Shown here one piece after another: positions 34,957 to 43,425 of a stretch of 64,000 nucleotides of DNA. This DNA comes from Mobilicoccus caccae (GTDB lineage: Bacteria > Actinomycetota > Actinomycetes > Actinomycetales > Dermatophilaceae), in NCBI RefSeq assembly GCF_030161635.1, contig NZ_BSUO01000002.1:1-64000 (forward strand), written 5' to 3'. The notes under the pieces are model-generated. The model saw only the letters and a list, made by a program, of their open reading frames with translations, did not search any database and was not told the DNA's origin. The position numbers and the translations under genes are program-made. Every line of letters starts with the position of its first letter. Position 1 is the stretch's first letter.

Positions 34957-35352
34957 ATGCGAGAGACCGACGCGGTGACGATGGCGATTTGGGCGCTGAA
35001 CGCGATGGTGAGCCCGATGCCCCCGAGCGAGGAGGAGCAGGCGGCCGTCCTCGCACAGGCCGACGACGCGATCCGCGCCCTGAGCACGATCCGGGCCACG
35101 CTGCCCATCGAGGAGCACGGCCCAGTGACGCTGCCGCTGCGACTGGACGAGCTGCGCGCCGGGGATGAGGTGCTGGCCCTGGGGAGCATCGCCTACAGCC
35201 CGCCCCGCCGCGTCATCGCCGAGCTGGGGCCCATCGAGCCCGGCTCGGTCGTCGAAGGCGTCGAGTTCGCCCCCCGGCCCGGGGAGACAACCCGATTCGT
35301 GCTCTACCCCGCCCACGTCAGCGGACAGCGGATTGTCGCCCGCCGAGGGTGA
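34957..35352 (+). CDS. hypothetical protein, paralogue of the 44955 product
   Basis: 131 residues. The C-terminal 70 (LDELRAGDEVLALGSIAYSP, RRVIAELGPIEPGSVVEGVE, FVLYPAHVSGQRI) align with the whole of the 86-residue protein at 44955 (PPRRVVSELGTITAGSPVQG, LVLYPSQMDGRRL); predicted small beta barrel. The N-terminal 55 residues are helical and absent from the paralogue. One copy is thus in each of the two regulons. Confidence 0.7.
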   Translation: MRETDAVTMAIWALNAMVSPMPPSEEEQAAVLAQADDAIRALSTIRATLPIEEHGPVTLPLRLDELRAGDEVLALGSIAYSPPRRVIAELGPIEPGSVVEGVEFAPRPGETTRFVLYPAHVSGQRIVARRG

Positions 35353-35382
35353 GCGGCCGCCCGTAGCGTCGGGCACCACCCT

Positions 35383-35398
35383 TGACGCCTACGCGTCA
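35383..35398. repeat. dispersed 16-bp palindrome
   Basis: TGACGCCTACGCGTCA, 21 bp upstream of the -35 box of P8. Confidence 0.55.
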
Positions 35399-35419
35399 CA
35401 TTTCGGAACGCGTACCCTG

Positions 35420-35506
35420 TTGCCGTAATTGCCGTATATGCCTTAGACTAGCGAAGTCAACACGGACGGGACTGACCACCCCGACGAAATCCAGGAGGGA
35501 CGCGAG
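35420..35506 (+). promoter_or_regulatory. iteron promoter P8 with hairpin leader
   Basis: -35 TTGCCG (35420-35425), 18 bp, -10 TAGACT (35444-35449). Shortened leader ACACGGACGGG, hairpin GGG-(ACTGACCA)-CCC at 35468-35481. Confidence 0.8.
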
Positions 35507-35695
35507 ATGAGCGAGCACTACGACGAGGGATCGACCGGAGAGGACTTCGGTGGCCCCAACCCCTTCGGAGCGATGATCGAATGCCCCGAGTGCGGATCGA
35601 AGTACCGCACGGCCGAGCGCCTGAGCGCGCTGCACACCCGTGAGGACTGCCGCGAGGCGCAGTTCTGGGCGTGGGCGAAGGAGACCCACCGATGA
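35507..35695 (+). CDS. 62-residue zinc-finger-like protein
   Basis: CPECGSKYRTAERLSALHTR followed by EDC gives a C2HC zinc finger at residues 26-48. Starts after CAGGAGGGACGCG. First of a two-gene unit (ATGA overlap with the next). Confidence 0.7.
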   Translation: MSEHYDEGSTGEDFGGPNPFGAMIECPECGSKYRTAERLSALHTREDCREAQFWAWAKETHR

Positions 35696-35874
35696 ACTAT
35701 CGCAGCGAGTCGGCACAGCACCGTCCCTGGGCGCAGGTACCCGAGGGTTGCCGCCTTATCGGAGCAGACGGAATCCGCCGAGTGCTGTTCATGGACTCAC
35801 GAGGAGGGACCGTTCTCGGACCTTGGCACGGACCCCACTGCACGCGCGAGGAGTGCCGCAGACCGCGACGCTGA
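35692..35874 (+). CDS. 60-residue hypothetical protein
   Basis: ATG overlaps the previous stop. Ends HGPHCTREECRRPRR, with two Cys and two His that may bind metal. No family recognised. Confidence 0.6.
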   Translation: MNYRSESAQHRPWAQVPEGCRLIGADGIRRVLFMDSRGGTVLGPWHGPHCTREECRRPRR

Positions 35875-35886
35875 CGCGCTCGGGCC

Positions 35887-35922
35887 CCCGGTCACCGCAA
35901 CCCCCAACCCGCGGTGACCGGG
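35887..35922. terminator. terminator closing the small-gene array
   Basis: Perfect 12-bp arms CCCGGTCACCGC / GCGGTGACCGGG. Confidence 0.7.
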
Positions 35923-35932
35923 AAGACCCGAA

Positions 35933-35998
35933 GCGTCGGGGTGCTAGGCGGGGGAGTGCTGGACCACAGATCACGCCGCCCGCCGTGCCCCGGCGCAG
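35933..35998. repeat. 66-bp structured direct repeat, copy 2
   Basis: Near copy of 8442-8507 (see there). Lies just upstream of the partition locus. Confidence 0.7.
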
Positions 35999-36016
35999 CT
36001 CGACGACCTCGACATA

Positions 36017-36187
36017 AGCGCCTTAGCCGCCATTACAGCCTTAGAAGCCCTAGAATTGCGATAGGTCGCAACGCATGAAGAGTCGCCCCCGCCGGAAGGG
36101 GCGGGGGCGACCGTCAAACACGGAACCCAAGAGGGAACGCGCATCCGGGAACCACCCCGGATGCCCGAAGCGTAGAGGAGAACCCCC
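36017..36187 (+). promoter_or_regulatory. degenerate iteron promoter and leader of parA-1
   Basis: Four 9-bp units in a row, GCCTTAGCC, GCCATTACA, GCCTTAGAA, GCCCTAGAA (36017-36052), with -10 TAGAAT at 36048-36053 but no good -35. The leader has a perfect 12-bp hairpin (36082-36111, arm GTCGCCCCCGCC) and a second, GCATCCGGG-(AACCAC)-CCCGGATGC (36141-36164), whose loop recalls the GACCA loop of P2-P8. Confidence 0.65.
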
Positions 36188-36936
36188 ATGACCCGCACGA
36201 TTGCGATTCAGCAGCGCAAGGGAGGCGCGACCAAGAGCACCACCGCGGCTGAGGTCACCCTCGCGCTGGCCCGTGCCGGAAAGCGAGTCCTGGCGATCGA
36301 CCTCGACGAAGCGCGAGCCCTCAGCGTCCGCATGGGATTCGGTGCCTACGACGTGCCCGAGATGACCAGCCTGGACCTCCTCGACGGTGCCGAAGCGACC
36401 GCGTGCACGGTGGAGTCACCGGCCATCCCCGGTGTCGATGTGATCCAGGGGGACCCGGCTTGGATGAGGTGTCAGACCTGGCCGTGACCGCGTTGCGCGA
36501 CGTGCTCCCCGAGGCCGAGGAGTGGGACGCTGCCGTGATCGACACCCCCGGCGACTACGGCCGCGGCACCGCCGCCGCGATAGCCGCCGCCGAGGTCGTC
36601 ATCGTGCCCGTCCCCGCCGAGACCGAGGCCCTGCTGACCTTGGACCGCATGACGGAATGGCGCGCCGGCGTCACCCGCCGGCTGCGGCGACGGATGCCCG
36701 AGCAGGTGGTGTGGTACGTCCCGGTCAAGGTCGACGCTCGGCAGACGCTGGACAACGACCTGATCCGAGTGCTCACCGAGCGGTATCCGGGACAGGTCAG
36801 CTCGCCGGTCCGCAAGGTGGGGACCTCGGCCACCAGCGCGTTCGCCGCCCGAATGCCGGTCGGGCTGTTCGCGCCCGAAGACGGCATCACTCAGGACTAC
36901 CGGGCAGCCCTGGCCCCCATCCTCGCCACCATCTGA
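36188..36936 (+). CDS. parA: ParA-family partition ATPase 1 (one-base frameshift)
   Basis: Deviant Walker A QRKGGATKSTTA at residues 9-20; VLAIDLDEA follows. The frame breaks in GGGGG near 36445; an added G gives IQGGPGLDEVSDL and then AAVIDTPGDYGRGTAAA (Walker B region), about 249 residues in all. Partner at 36987. Small ParA size fits plasmid type Ib systems whose partner is a ribbon-helix-helix protein and whose centromere is iterated. Confidence 0.8.
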
Positions 36937-36962
36937 AATAAGGCAACAAAGGCACATAAGGC
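36936..36962. promoter_or_regulatory. inverted iteron array, candidate centromere/operator
   Basis: AAATAAGGC, AACAAAGGC, ACATAAGGC: three 9-bp units that are the reverse complement of the GCCTTAT units of P1-P9, in the gap between parA and its partner gene. Confidence 0.65.
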
Positions 36963-36986
36963 ATTAGCGAGAGCAGGAGACGTGCA

Positions 36987-37614
36987 ATGAGCAAGAAGCC
37001 GAAGGTCAGCCTGGTCGACATCGCCCAGAGTGACCGACCCACCACCGCGGCCGCACCCCAGGCGACGAGGCCCGAGCCGACCAGCTCGACCCCGAAGACG
37101 CCCGCAGGGCCGCCCGGCGCCGGACGGCCCGGACCTCGACGCCGGTCGAGGTCGGTCTCTACGTCCACGAGAGCACCCAGGAGTTGGCGAGGGCGGCCTA
37201 CCTGTCCGACTACCGACTCCGGGGGAGGCGGCACCTAACGGGCTGGACCACTGGACCGCCGAGGCCGTGCGCGAGCTGGCCGCGCTGCGGCCCAGCGTGC
37301 GGGAGAAGCGACTCGCCGACCTGCCGAGCGAGCCCGCCACGGTGGTCGATGTGAAGACGGGGGAGGAGCGCAAGGCCAAGCGCAAGGGCAACAAGGTCCG
37401 CGTGCCCGAGGACGTCGTGGCCCGTATGGACATCGCCCGCGAGGAAGACGAACGCGCAGGAATCGCCGCTCGGGGCCGCAACACGTTCATCGTCGCCGCC
37501 ATGCGGTACGGCGCCGAGCGAGCCCGCAAGCTCGCCGAGGAGCGGACCGGCGCGGCCGAGCTGCCGCCTGCCCCGCCGGGGCGCCTGCCCCGCCGGGGCT
37601 CCTCGAGGATCTGA
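36987..37614 (+). CDS. centromere-binding partner of ParA-1, tandem RHH-like (two one-base frameshifts)
   Basis: ATG 36987 gives MSKKPKVSLVDIAQSD. One extra C in CCCC near 37060 and one extra G near 37222 restore a protein of about 209 residues. It has one RHH-like unit (VEVGLYVHESTQELARAAYL) and a second (NKVRVPEDVVARMDIAREED, then RNTFIVAAMRYGAERARKL). Preceded by the inverted iterons. Proposed to bind the 9-bp iterons at its own locus and in promoters P1-P8. Confidence 0.6.
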
Positions 37615-37627
37615 CACCTACGAGTCA
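37612..37627. repeat. dispersed 16-bp palindrome
   Basis: TGACACCTACGAGTCA spans the stop of the partition partner gene and the gap to the next gene. Confidence 0.5.
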
Positions 37628-37641
37628 AGGAGAGTCGACAG

Positions 37642-37922
37642 ATGGACCCCCAGCACGCCGCCGTCGCCCGCGCCGCGGAAGAACTGCGCACGGTTCGACA
37701 CTTCCAGCGGGTCGACACCCAGGAGCAAGACGCCTACCTGCGCGACCTCGGCGCTCTGGCCGCGGAGCTCGCGCTGCTCATGCGTGAGGCCGGGGTCACG
37801 TGGTCAGCCATGTGCGAGGAGCCGGGGGAGATGTCGAGCGCAAGCTGTACGAGTTGATGCCGGACAGTCGAATCGACACTGCGTTGACGCGGCCGATCCA
37901 TCGACTCCGTGACGAGCTGTGA
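37642..37922 (+). CDS. small helical protein behind the partition genes (one-base frameshift)
   Basis: As read it stops at 37857. Adding a G to GGGGG near 37827 gives GDVERKLYELMPDSRIDTAL and RPIHRLRDEL, 93 residues. Helical N-terminus QHAAVARAAEELRTVRHFQR. Function unknown; AAGGAG upstream. Confidence 0.6.
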
Positions 37923-37966
37923 CCAGCACTGCCACAATTGCCCTAATTGCCCCACAAGGAGGACAG

Positions 37967-38227
37967 ATGTACCAGAACAACCACAACGCCGCCGCCCTCG
38001 CCGCCGTCCGCGAGGCCATGCAGGACTCAACCGAGCTGACGCGGGCGGAGCTGATCGAGGAGACCGTGCGGGTCGTGGTCGCATGGACCAAGAACCCCGA
38101 CGGCGCCCCCGGAGGCGAAGGTCTCGACGGATACGACGGCCCGGAACGGCGCAGCCTCGGGGGAGTCACCACCGAAGCGATCCGCCACCACGACGAGATG
38201 CGCATCCGCGCCATCGGCAACCGTTGA
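37967..38227 (+). CDS. hypothetical acidic protein (86 aa)
   Basis: ATG after AAGGAGGAC. Two iteron-like 9-mers (TTGCCCTAA, TTGCCCCAC) at 37938-37955 precede the ribosome site, but there is no recognisable -10. Helical, no known domain. Confidence 0.6.
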   Translation: MYQNNHNAAALAAVREAMQDSTELTRAELIEETVRVVVAWTKNPDGAPGGEGLDGYDGPERRSLGGVTTEAIRHHDEMRIRAIGNR

Positions 38228-38241
38228 CCAAGGAGAGGCAC

Positions 38242-38346
38242 ATGAACAACGAGCGAACCGCGTTCCTACAGCGGTTGCTGCATGGGGCTTGGTCGCCCCC
38301 TGCTGTCAGAGCAGGTCGGCGATCTCGGCGAGGCCGGCGGCGATAG
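38242..38346 (+). pseudogene. start of a gene cut by recombination
   Basis: AAGGAGAGG and ATG 38242 lead into MNNERTAFLQRLLHGAWSPP, after which the sequence runs into the 3' end of an opposite-strand gene (38306). Probably the 5' end of a lost gene of the partition operon. Confidence 0.35.
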
Positions 38347-38650
38347 CGACGGCCTCGACGAGCGCGGTCGCGCTGGTGCGGTCGAGGTTGGTGGTGACCC
38401 ATCGCAGATCCACGGGCGCGCCGGTCAGGAGGGAGTGTGCTGCGGCGAGGATTCGGCGTTCACTTTCGCTGTGTGCGGCGACGGCAGCATGGCCGAGTGC
38501 GTCGTCATTGAGCGCGGTCCAGCCGTCGTGGGTGATAACCCAGGGGCGGCCAGGCGCGGCGAGGACGCCGTCGAACGCGCGGGCGAGGAGGTGCACGACG
38601 GCTTGGGCGTCGTGGGAGCCTGCGGCCCATTGGTCGAGTGGGTGAGTCAT
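38306..38650 (-). CDS. hypothetical protein (114 aa)
   Basis: ATG 38650 after GAAGGA. Sequence HDAQAVVHLLARAFDGVLAA, PWVITHDGWTALNDDALGHA; helical, no recognised family. Orientation opposite to the partition operon marks the start of the mosaic region. Confidence 0.6.
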   Translation of the reverse strand: MTHPLDQWAAGSHDAQAVVHLLARAFDGVLAAPGRPWVITHDGWTALNDDALGHAAVAAHSESERRILAAAHSLLTGAPVDLRWVTTNLDRTSATALVEAVAIAAGLAEIADLL

Positions 38651-38984
38651 CGCGTGTCCTTCGTCGTTTGTTTGTGGGATGTGAGTCCGACTGTTGCAGG
38701 TGGCGCCGGCAGGTGTTTGCCTTGCGAGGCTGGCAATGGGCGCGTTTGCCGCGTAGGTCAGTTCGGATCGGTTACGGGTCAGCGCCGCCGACTCAATCCG
38801 ACCCGGCCCACACACGGGCCAATCCGACCCGTAGGCGCGACGCATCTGGCGAAGCTCCGCCGACTGAGAGGGCGTGGAGTGGATCACCGCCGAGAGGGTC
38901 ACCGACCCTGCTCTTGACGGGGCGCCTTGGGTGAATCAGAACGACCCGGCAATGCCGGGCCGTTCGTCGTGAGTCCGTCGGATG
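38651..38984. other. non-coding mosaic segment with one hairpin
   Basis: No credible gene. GAACGACCCGGC and GCCGGGCCGTTC (38939-38965) form a terminator-like hairpin between the convergent or abutting fragments. AATCCGACCC occurs twice near 38792 and 38819. Confidence 0.5.
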
Positions 38985-39347
38985 TCAGCAGCGTTTGAAG
39001 CTCCAGGAGAGCACTGCTCCCAGGGCTGCGAAGCCCACCCACGCGACAACACCCCTGATGCCCTGACCGAGGAAGGACGCCAGCGACGAACCGAGCAGGA
39101 GGGACCAGGCGAACGGCCACGAACGGCGCCGCGTCAAGGCCCAGGAAGCTACCAGGGCCAGAGCTGTCTTCGCGTCGTCGGCCTTCAGTCCGCCGTACTG
39201 GTTACGCCACCGGTAATACGTCTGCTCGGATATCCCAAGCTCCCGACACACCGCGGCGATGTCGCTGCCGTCGGCGAGCATCCTGTCGGCCTGCCCGAGC
39301 TTGCGGACGACCTGCTCCGGGGTGTGACGCTTCCTGATGTTCGACAT
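38985..39347 (-). pseudogene. IS3-family transposase OrfA remnant fused to a membrane tail
   Basis: Residues 1-60 are OrfA (RHTPEQVVRKLGQADRMLAD, IAAVCRELGISEQTYYRWRN, QYGGLKADDAK). At the point where OrfA should enter its leucine zipper it changes to two hydrophobic spans (SWPFAWSLLLGSSLASFLG, GVVAWVGFAALGAVLSW). OrfB is absent. TGACCCCGTTTCTTAG near 39409-39424 may be the surviving IS end. The tail is foreign sequence joined by chance. Confidence 0.7.
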
Positions 39348-39739
39348 GATCTGACCAGTCTCCCTGCCCGCAACCACGGGCGACAGGACGACTCCCAGAA
39401 CCACCGGACCTAAGAAACGGGGTCAGCCCAAGATCAGATGTCACCCATCCGTGCGGCAGTCCCGGCGCAACCCCAAGGACCTCAAGTGGAAGAGCCGGAA
39501 CAGACCGGCAGACCCGCCACGCCCACTACCCGAGCCCCACCGCGAACCACCAAAATCACCGCTCACAAGTCAACGCCGGTGGATCTAGGTTCAGTGCGCC
39601 CTGTGCGCCTCGCCGCGGTGCGGGTTCATGCGGGAGTCGAGCGGCCGGCCAGGCCTGGTGCGCCCGGTGCGCCCCGTATCGGGACGCGTAGTCGACGGAG
39701 AACCGAACGCGTCCCTGTCAGGGACATGCCGCGCGTCCG
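39348..39739. other. IS end and non-coding spacer
   Basis: Holds the presumed IS inverted end; beyond it no gene with a start site or family likeness is seen. GTGCGCC-type repeats near 39600-39680. Confidence 0.4.
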
Positions 39740-40213
39740 TCAGGGCCTTGGGGCCAACCACTCGTCGAGGTCCCTGAGGAATCGATCGACCTCAGAGTCG
39801 CTGCTCAGCACGACACGGACGTTTCCGACGCCGTGGTGGCCTTTGCCTTGCAGGTCTTGGGCGTTGGGCATCGAGGCGATCCTCGCCGGATCGACGGGGA
39901 GCACCACTTCGAGGCGGGAGCTGTTCCGGATCAGGCTCAGGAAGATCTGCGAGCGCTCCCCTAGCGGCGAGTGCGTGACGCCTTCGCGTCGGTAGCCGAC
40001 GAACATGCTGCGCATTACGTAGTGAAGCCCCGGATTGCGGATGCGGATCTCGCGATCCAGCCGCAGCGCGAGCGCCTTCGTCGTCCCGTCCATGGCCGCG
40101 ACGACCTCCGCGAATGCACCATCCTCGACGTGCAGGACACGCGCGAGCAGGTCCTCAGTTGTGAGCCCAGCCAGTGCGGCTGCGTCTCTCAGGAACTCCT
40201 CGACGTCAGTCAT
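39740..40213 (-). CDS. DUF5655-type protein beside the restriction-modification gene
   Basis: 157 residues from ATG 40213. The C-terminal part matches the DUF5655 pattern (HYVMRSMFVGYRREGVTHSP, FLSLIRNSSRLEVVLPVDP, GKGHHGVGNVRVVLSS). Such domains occur next to or inside restriction enzymes and transport-annotated proteins; role unproven. Four bases separate it from the methylase gene, so they are cotranscribed. Confidence 0.75.
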   Translation of the reverse strand: MTDVEEFLRDAAALAGLTTEDLLARVLHVEDGAFAEVVAAMDGTTKALALRLDREIRIRNPGLHYVMRSMFVGYRREGVTHSPLGERSQIFLSLIRNSSRLEVVLPVDPARIASMPNAQDLQGKGHHGVGNVRVVLSSDSEVDRFLRDLDEWLAPRP

Positions 40214-40217
40214 GGAC

Positions 40218-42913
40218 TTAGCGCGGCGGCTTGAATGCTGCGATGATCGAGCGCGATCGTTCGCTGTCGAGGAGCATCTCGGTCGACGCCGTCTGGTTCG
40301 CCTCCGCCCGCAGCCGCCGCATGTCATCCTCGGAATGGTTCGCGCGCTTCACCGCATCGTCGATTCGGTCACGGACATCCTGGCCCGGCACGGGGAGGCG
40401 CAGCTTGCGCAGCTCGTCCCAGCGCACCCTGGTTCTGCCGATGCCGGTCGCGAGCAGCAGCATCTCAGCCCGAGCCTCATGCGATCGCACGAGCGCCCAG
40501 ATGACGCTGGCGCTGAGGTCGCTGCTCGGGCGGCAGACCGTGTACTCATTCGTGACCACGAGACCATCGAATTCATCCGGCACGACGGCCACCGCGCCGT
40601 GGATGGCATTGATGTGACTGAACACCAGGTCGCCGGCTTCGACGCGAGTGAGGGTCTGCTTCGCGATGTCCGAGGTGGACACCTCGTCGCCGGCCTCGCA
40701 GAAGCCGTCGTAGCGGACGCGGAGGTAGGTCACGAGGTCGTCGGTCACCGATGTGTCGATTTCCCGTTCGGCCCGATTGCCGTCAGTCACAGCGAGTTCG
40801 AGAAGCGCGCCGATCCGTTGAATCGTGAAGCCCGCCGCCTCCCAGTCAGGGACCCGTGACTCGGCTTCCGGCAGGCAGGCTTTCACATCGAAGCGATCCG
40901 CGATCGCCGCCGCGCTCACAGTCCAGGGCGTAGCCTGCGGCTCGCCTGCCTGGAACGCGCGGTACAGCGCGGTGACTCGTTCGATCTCCTGGCGCGCCTG
41001 CTCACGGTTCTCGGCGTCGACGGGAAGGATGCGCTGGCGCGACGGATCATCGACGCCCACCCACGAGCAGTAGTACATGAACACATCGGGCTGCGCCTCA
41101 TGCTCCGAGGTCTTCTTCTCCAGCACGATGAGCGAGGTCTTGACGCGCGCCTGGGACCGCTGGAACGCGTCGCCCGGGAGCGACACGACCGCCCGGACGA
41201 TCCAGTTCCTGCGGATCCATTCACGCACCCGCTTATGCCGAGGAGCGCCGAGGATGCTGTCATCTACGACCGTGACCAGTCGCCCGCGCGGCCCGAGGAG
41301 GTCGTAGTAGCGCTCGAGGAACATGACCATCGAGCTGAGGGACTTGAGTGGACGCTTCGCCCCGCCGCTCGTGTCGTACGAGAGCACGTACTCGTCGAGC
41401 AGCTTCGCGTCGCCCTCCTCGTCGCGCGTGTATTCCTTCGCGAAGGGAGGATTGGTGAGGGCGATGTCCGCCAGGCCTGGCGGCTGAGACCCACCAGAGG
41501 CCATTCCAGCTTGCTTGACGCGCTTCCGGAACTCCGCCTTCTCCTGCACGATCTCTGGATCGTCGGTCGGGTTGGTCGCGACGCTCTTGTCCAGGGAATC
41601 GAGCTGGTAGACGCTCGTGCCGCCGTCCCCGTGAAGGTACATGTTGATCCGCGCGATGCGGGCGAGAGCCGGGTCGCGGGCGACGTCGACGCCGATCAGC
41701 GACCGCTCCGCGACCTGCATGCGGAGCTCCTCGCGGCGCTTGTTCGACAACGAGGTGTTGGCATCGATCTTGCCCCACATGTCGGCCAGCGCCTCGATCA
41801 GGAAGCCGCCCGTCCCCGAGCATGCGTCGATGACCCGGTCGACGTGCTGGTCGTCGGCGCGCAACTGGGCAAGCCCGGTCGCGAGCTTCACGACGCTGCG
41901 CGGCGTGAAGTACTGGCCGAGCGCCTTGCCACGGAGGGTCGAGTTGAGGAACGTCTCGAACATGCGGCCGTTGAGGTCGGCGTCGATGCTGATGAGGTCG
42001 ACGTACTCGAGTCGATCGACGAGAGCACAAAGCGTGTCCGGGGAGAGCAGCAGCCGCTCGCCCTTCGGGAAGATGCGCTTCTTTCGGCCGTTCGTGATGG
42101 CGACCTCGAAGTCGCTCAGCAGCCTCTGGAACAGAATGGAGTCGAGCGGGCTCGGCGTGTCGGCCTCGCGCGACTTGATCCATGCGGTCGAGAACTTCAC
42201 GGACTCGGCCGGCACGACCGTCGAGCGGTCGTCCAGTTCCCGCGCGTTGGGATCGGCATGCGCCTCCCGGTCCGAGTGGAGCTTGAGAAAGATGACCTTC
42301 ACGAATTCCATGAAGGCCGCGTTGTAGCTCAGGTTGTCGCGCTTGTAGATCAACCGGTGAGCCCAGGCGAAGTCGGAGTTCAAGTCGGATACCGAGCGCC
42401 GACGGAGGACGTGCTCGCCCTTGGCGACGGGAGCGGACGCCGGCGCGGTCTTGAACGCCCCCGGCGCAAGAAGGGCGCGGATCGTCGCGTACGCCTGGTT
42501 TCCGTCGACGAAGTCTCCGAACGAGGCCTCGGCCAGGGGGTCGCGTCGTCCCATCGATACACCCGCGTGGTGACGCCGTTCGTGAGCATGAAGAACTCGA
42601 CCGGGTTGTCCGATTGGGTGCTGTTGAGCGCCAGGCAGTAGCTCTGCGACTGCCCGACCCAGTCGTCGAGGTCCTCTTCGACACCCTTCGCCTCGCAGAT
42701 CCAACGGACCTTCGCCCCGACGGTGACTGCGTAATCGGGTCGCCACTTCTCGCTCTTGCGACCCTTCGAGATCTTGAGCTCGTCGATCGTGGCCTTGGGC
42801 TTGATCTGGCCGTCCTTGTAGCCGAGGTCCTTCAGCAGGCGCGCGACGAAGAACTGCTCGACCGTCGCCTCGTTGCCGAGGTCGGCTAGCTTCCCGAACT
42901 TGCTCTCTGTCAC
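40218..42913 (-). CDS. single-chain restriction-modification enzyme: nuclease, N6-adenine methylase, specificity region (one-base frameshift)
   Basis: About 898 residues after one C is added to CCCCC near 42532 (DDATP then LAEASFGDFVDGNQ). Residues 1-110: HsdR_N-like nuclease with RPDYAVTVGAKVRWICEAKG (PD...EAK). Residues 230-560: N6-methylase with DACSGTGGFL (motif I, about 365) and ALTNPPFAKEY (motif IV, about 485). The C-terminal 270 residues look like target recognition and coiled coil. Architecture is that of type IIG or compact type I-like enzymes without separate HsdS. It would act as a plasmid-borne defence and addiction system. No helicase motor is visible. Confidence 0.8.
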
Positions 42914-42932
42914 GTCGTTGTCCTCACGGCTC

Positions 42933-42946
42933 TGATGCTAGCATCA
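42933..42946. promoter_or_regulatory. perfect palindrome upstream of the restriction-modification gene
   Basis: TGATGCTAGCATCA, 20 bp before the start codon; possible operator. No controller protein gene is adjacent. Confidence 0.45.
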
Positions 42947-43019
42947 AATCGCCGTAGGGCAGGGACTCCACGCGCTCGCGGGCAGCTCCATACGCACTGG
43001 ACGACTTGCCCGCGGACTC

Positions 43020-43232
43020 GTGGAGAGCAACGTGAAGCAGCTCCTGGACGCTGGCCGGCTCACCGACGCCCAGGGCCGCACCGTGGACTTCTCGAACACG
43101 GTCGTGATCATGACCAGCAACGTGGGCGCCGAGCGCATCCTGGCGGCCACCCAGGCCGGCCGCTCCATGGAGGACCTACGCGAGACCCTCATGAACCTGC
43201 TCGGCCAGTCCTTCCGGCCCGAGTTCCAACCA
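43020..43232 (+). pseudogene. fragment of a ClpB/ClpA-type AAA+ ATPase
   Basis: About 70 codons: LLDAGRLTDAQGRTVDFSNT then VVIMTSNVGAERI and LLGQSFRPEF, the sensor-1 region of the second AAA+ module. Ends exactly where transposase sequence begins. Chromosomal-type gene fragment captured by recombination. Confidence 0.75.
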
Positions 43233-43425
43233 AGAGCACCACGACCAGAAGGTCAGCCTCAAGGAGATCCAGGCCGCGCGCAACGCCCGCCGCCGGGCGC
43301 TGCGAGCCGGCATCAACGAACGCATCGCCCTCGTGGCCGCACCTACCGAGACGCCACGGATCACCGAAGCACCGGCTCCGGCGCCGAGGTCGGCGTTGAA
43401 GATCTACAAGGAGGACCTCAGGTGA
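43233..43425 (+). pseudogene. C-terminal remnant of a Mu/TniA-type transposase
   Basis: Frame HHDQKVSLKEIQAARNARRR then ALRAGINERIALVAA and SALKIYKEDLR, stopping with GTGA overlap into the ATPase gene. The position just before a TniB-like ATPase gene, with coupled translation, is that of the DDE transposase of such elements. The catalytic part is gone. Confidence 0.6.

Noticed and set aside
39438..39995. 185-codon plus-strand open frame between the IS remnant and the DUF5655 gene
   Set aside because: Pro/Arg-rich low-complexity translation, no ribosome site, overlaps the well-supported DUF5655 gene on the other strand.
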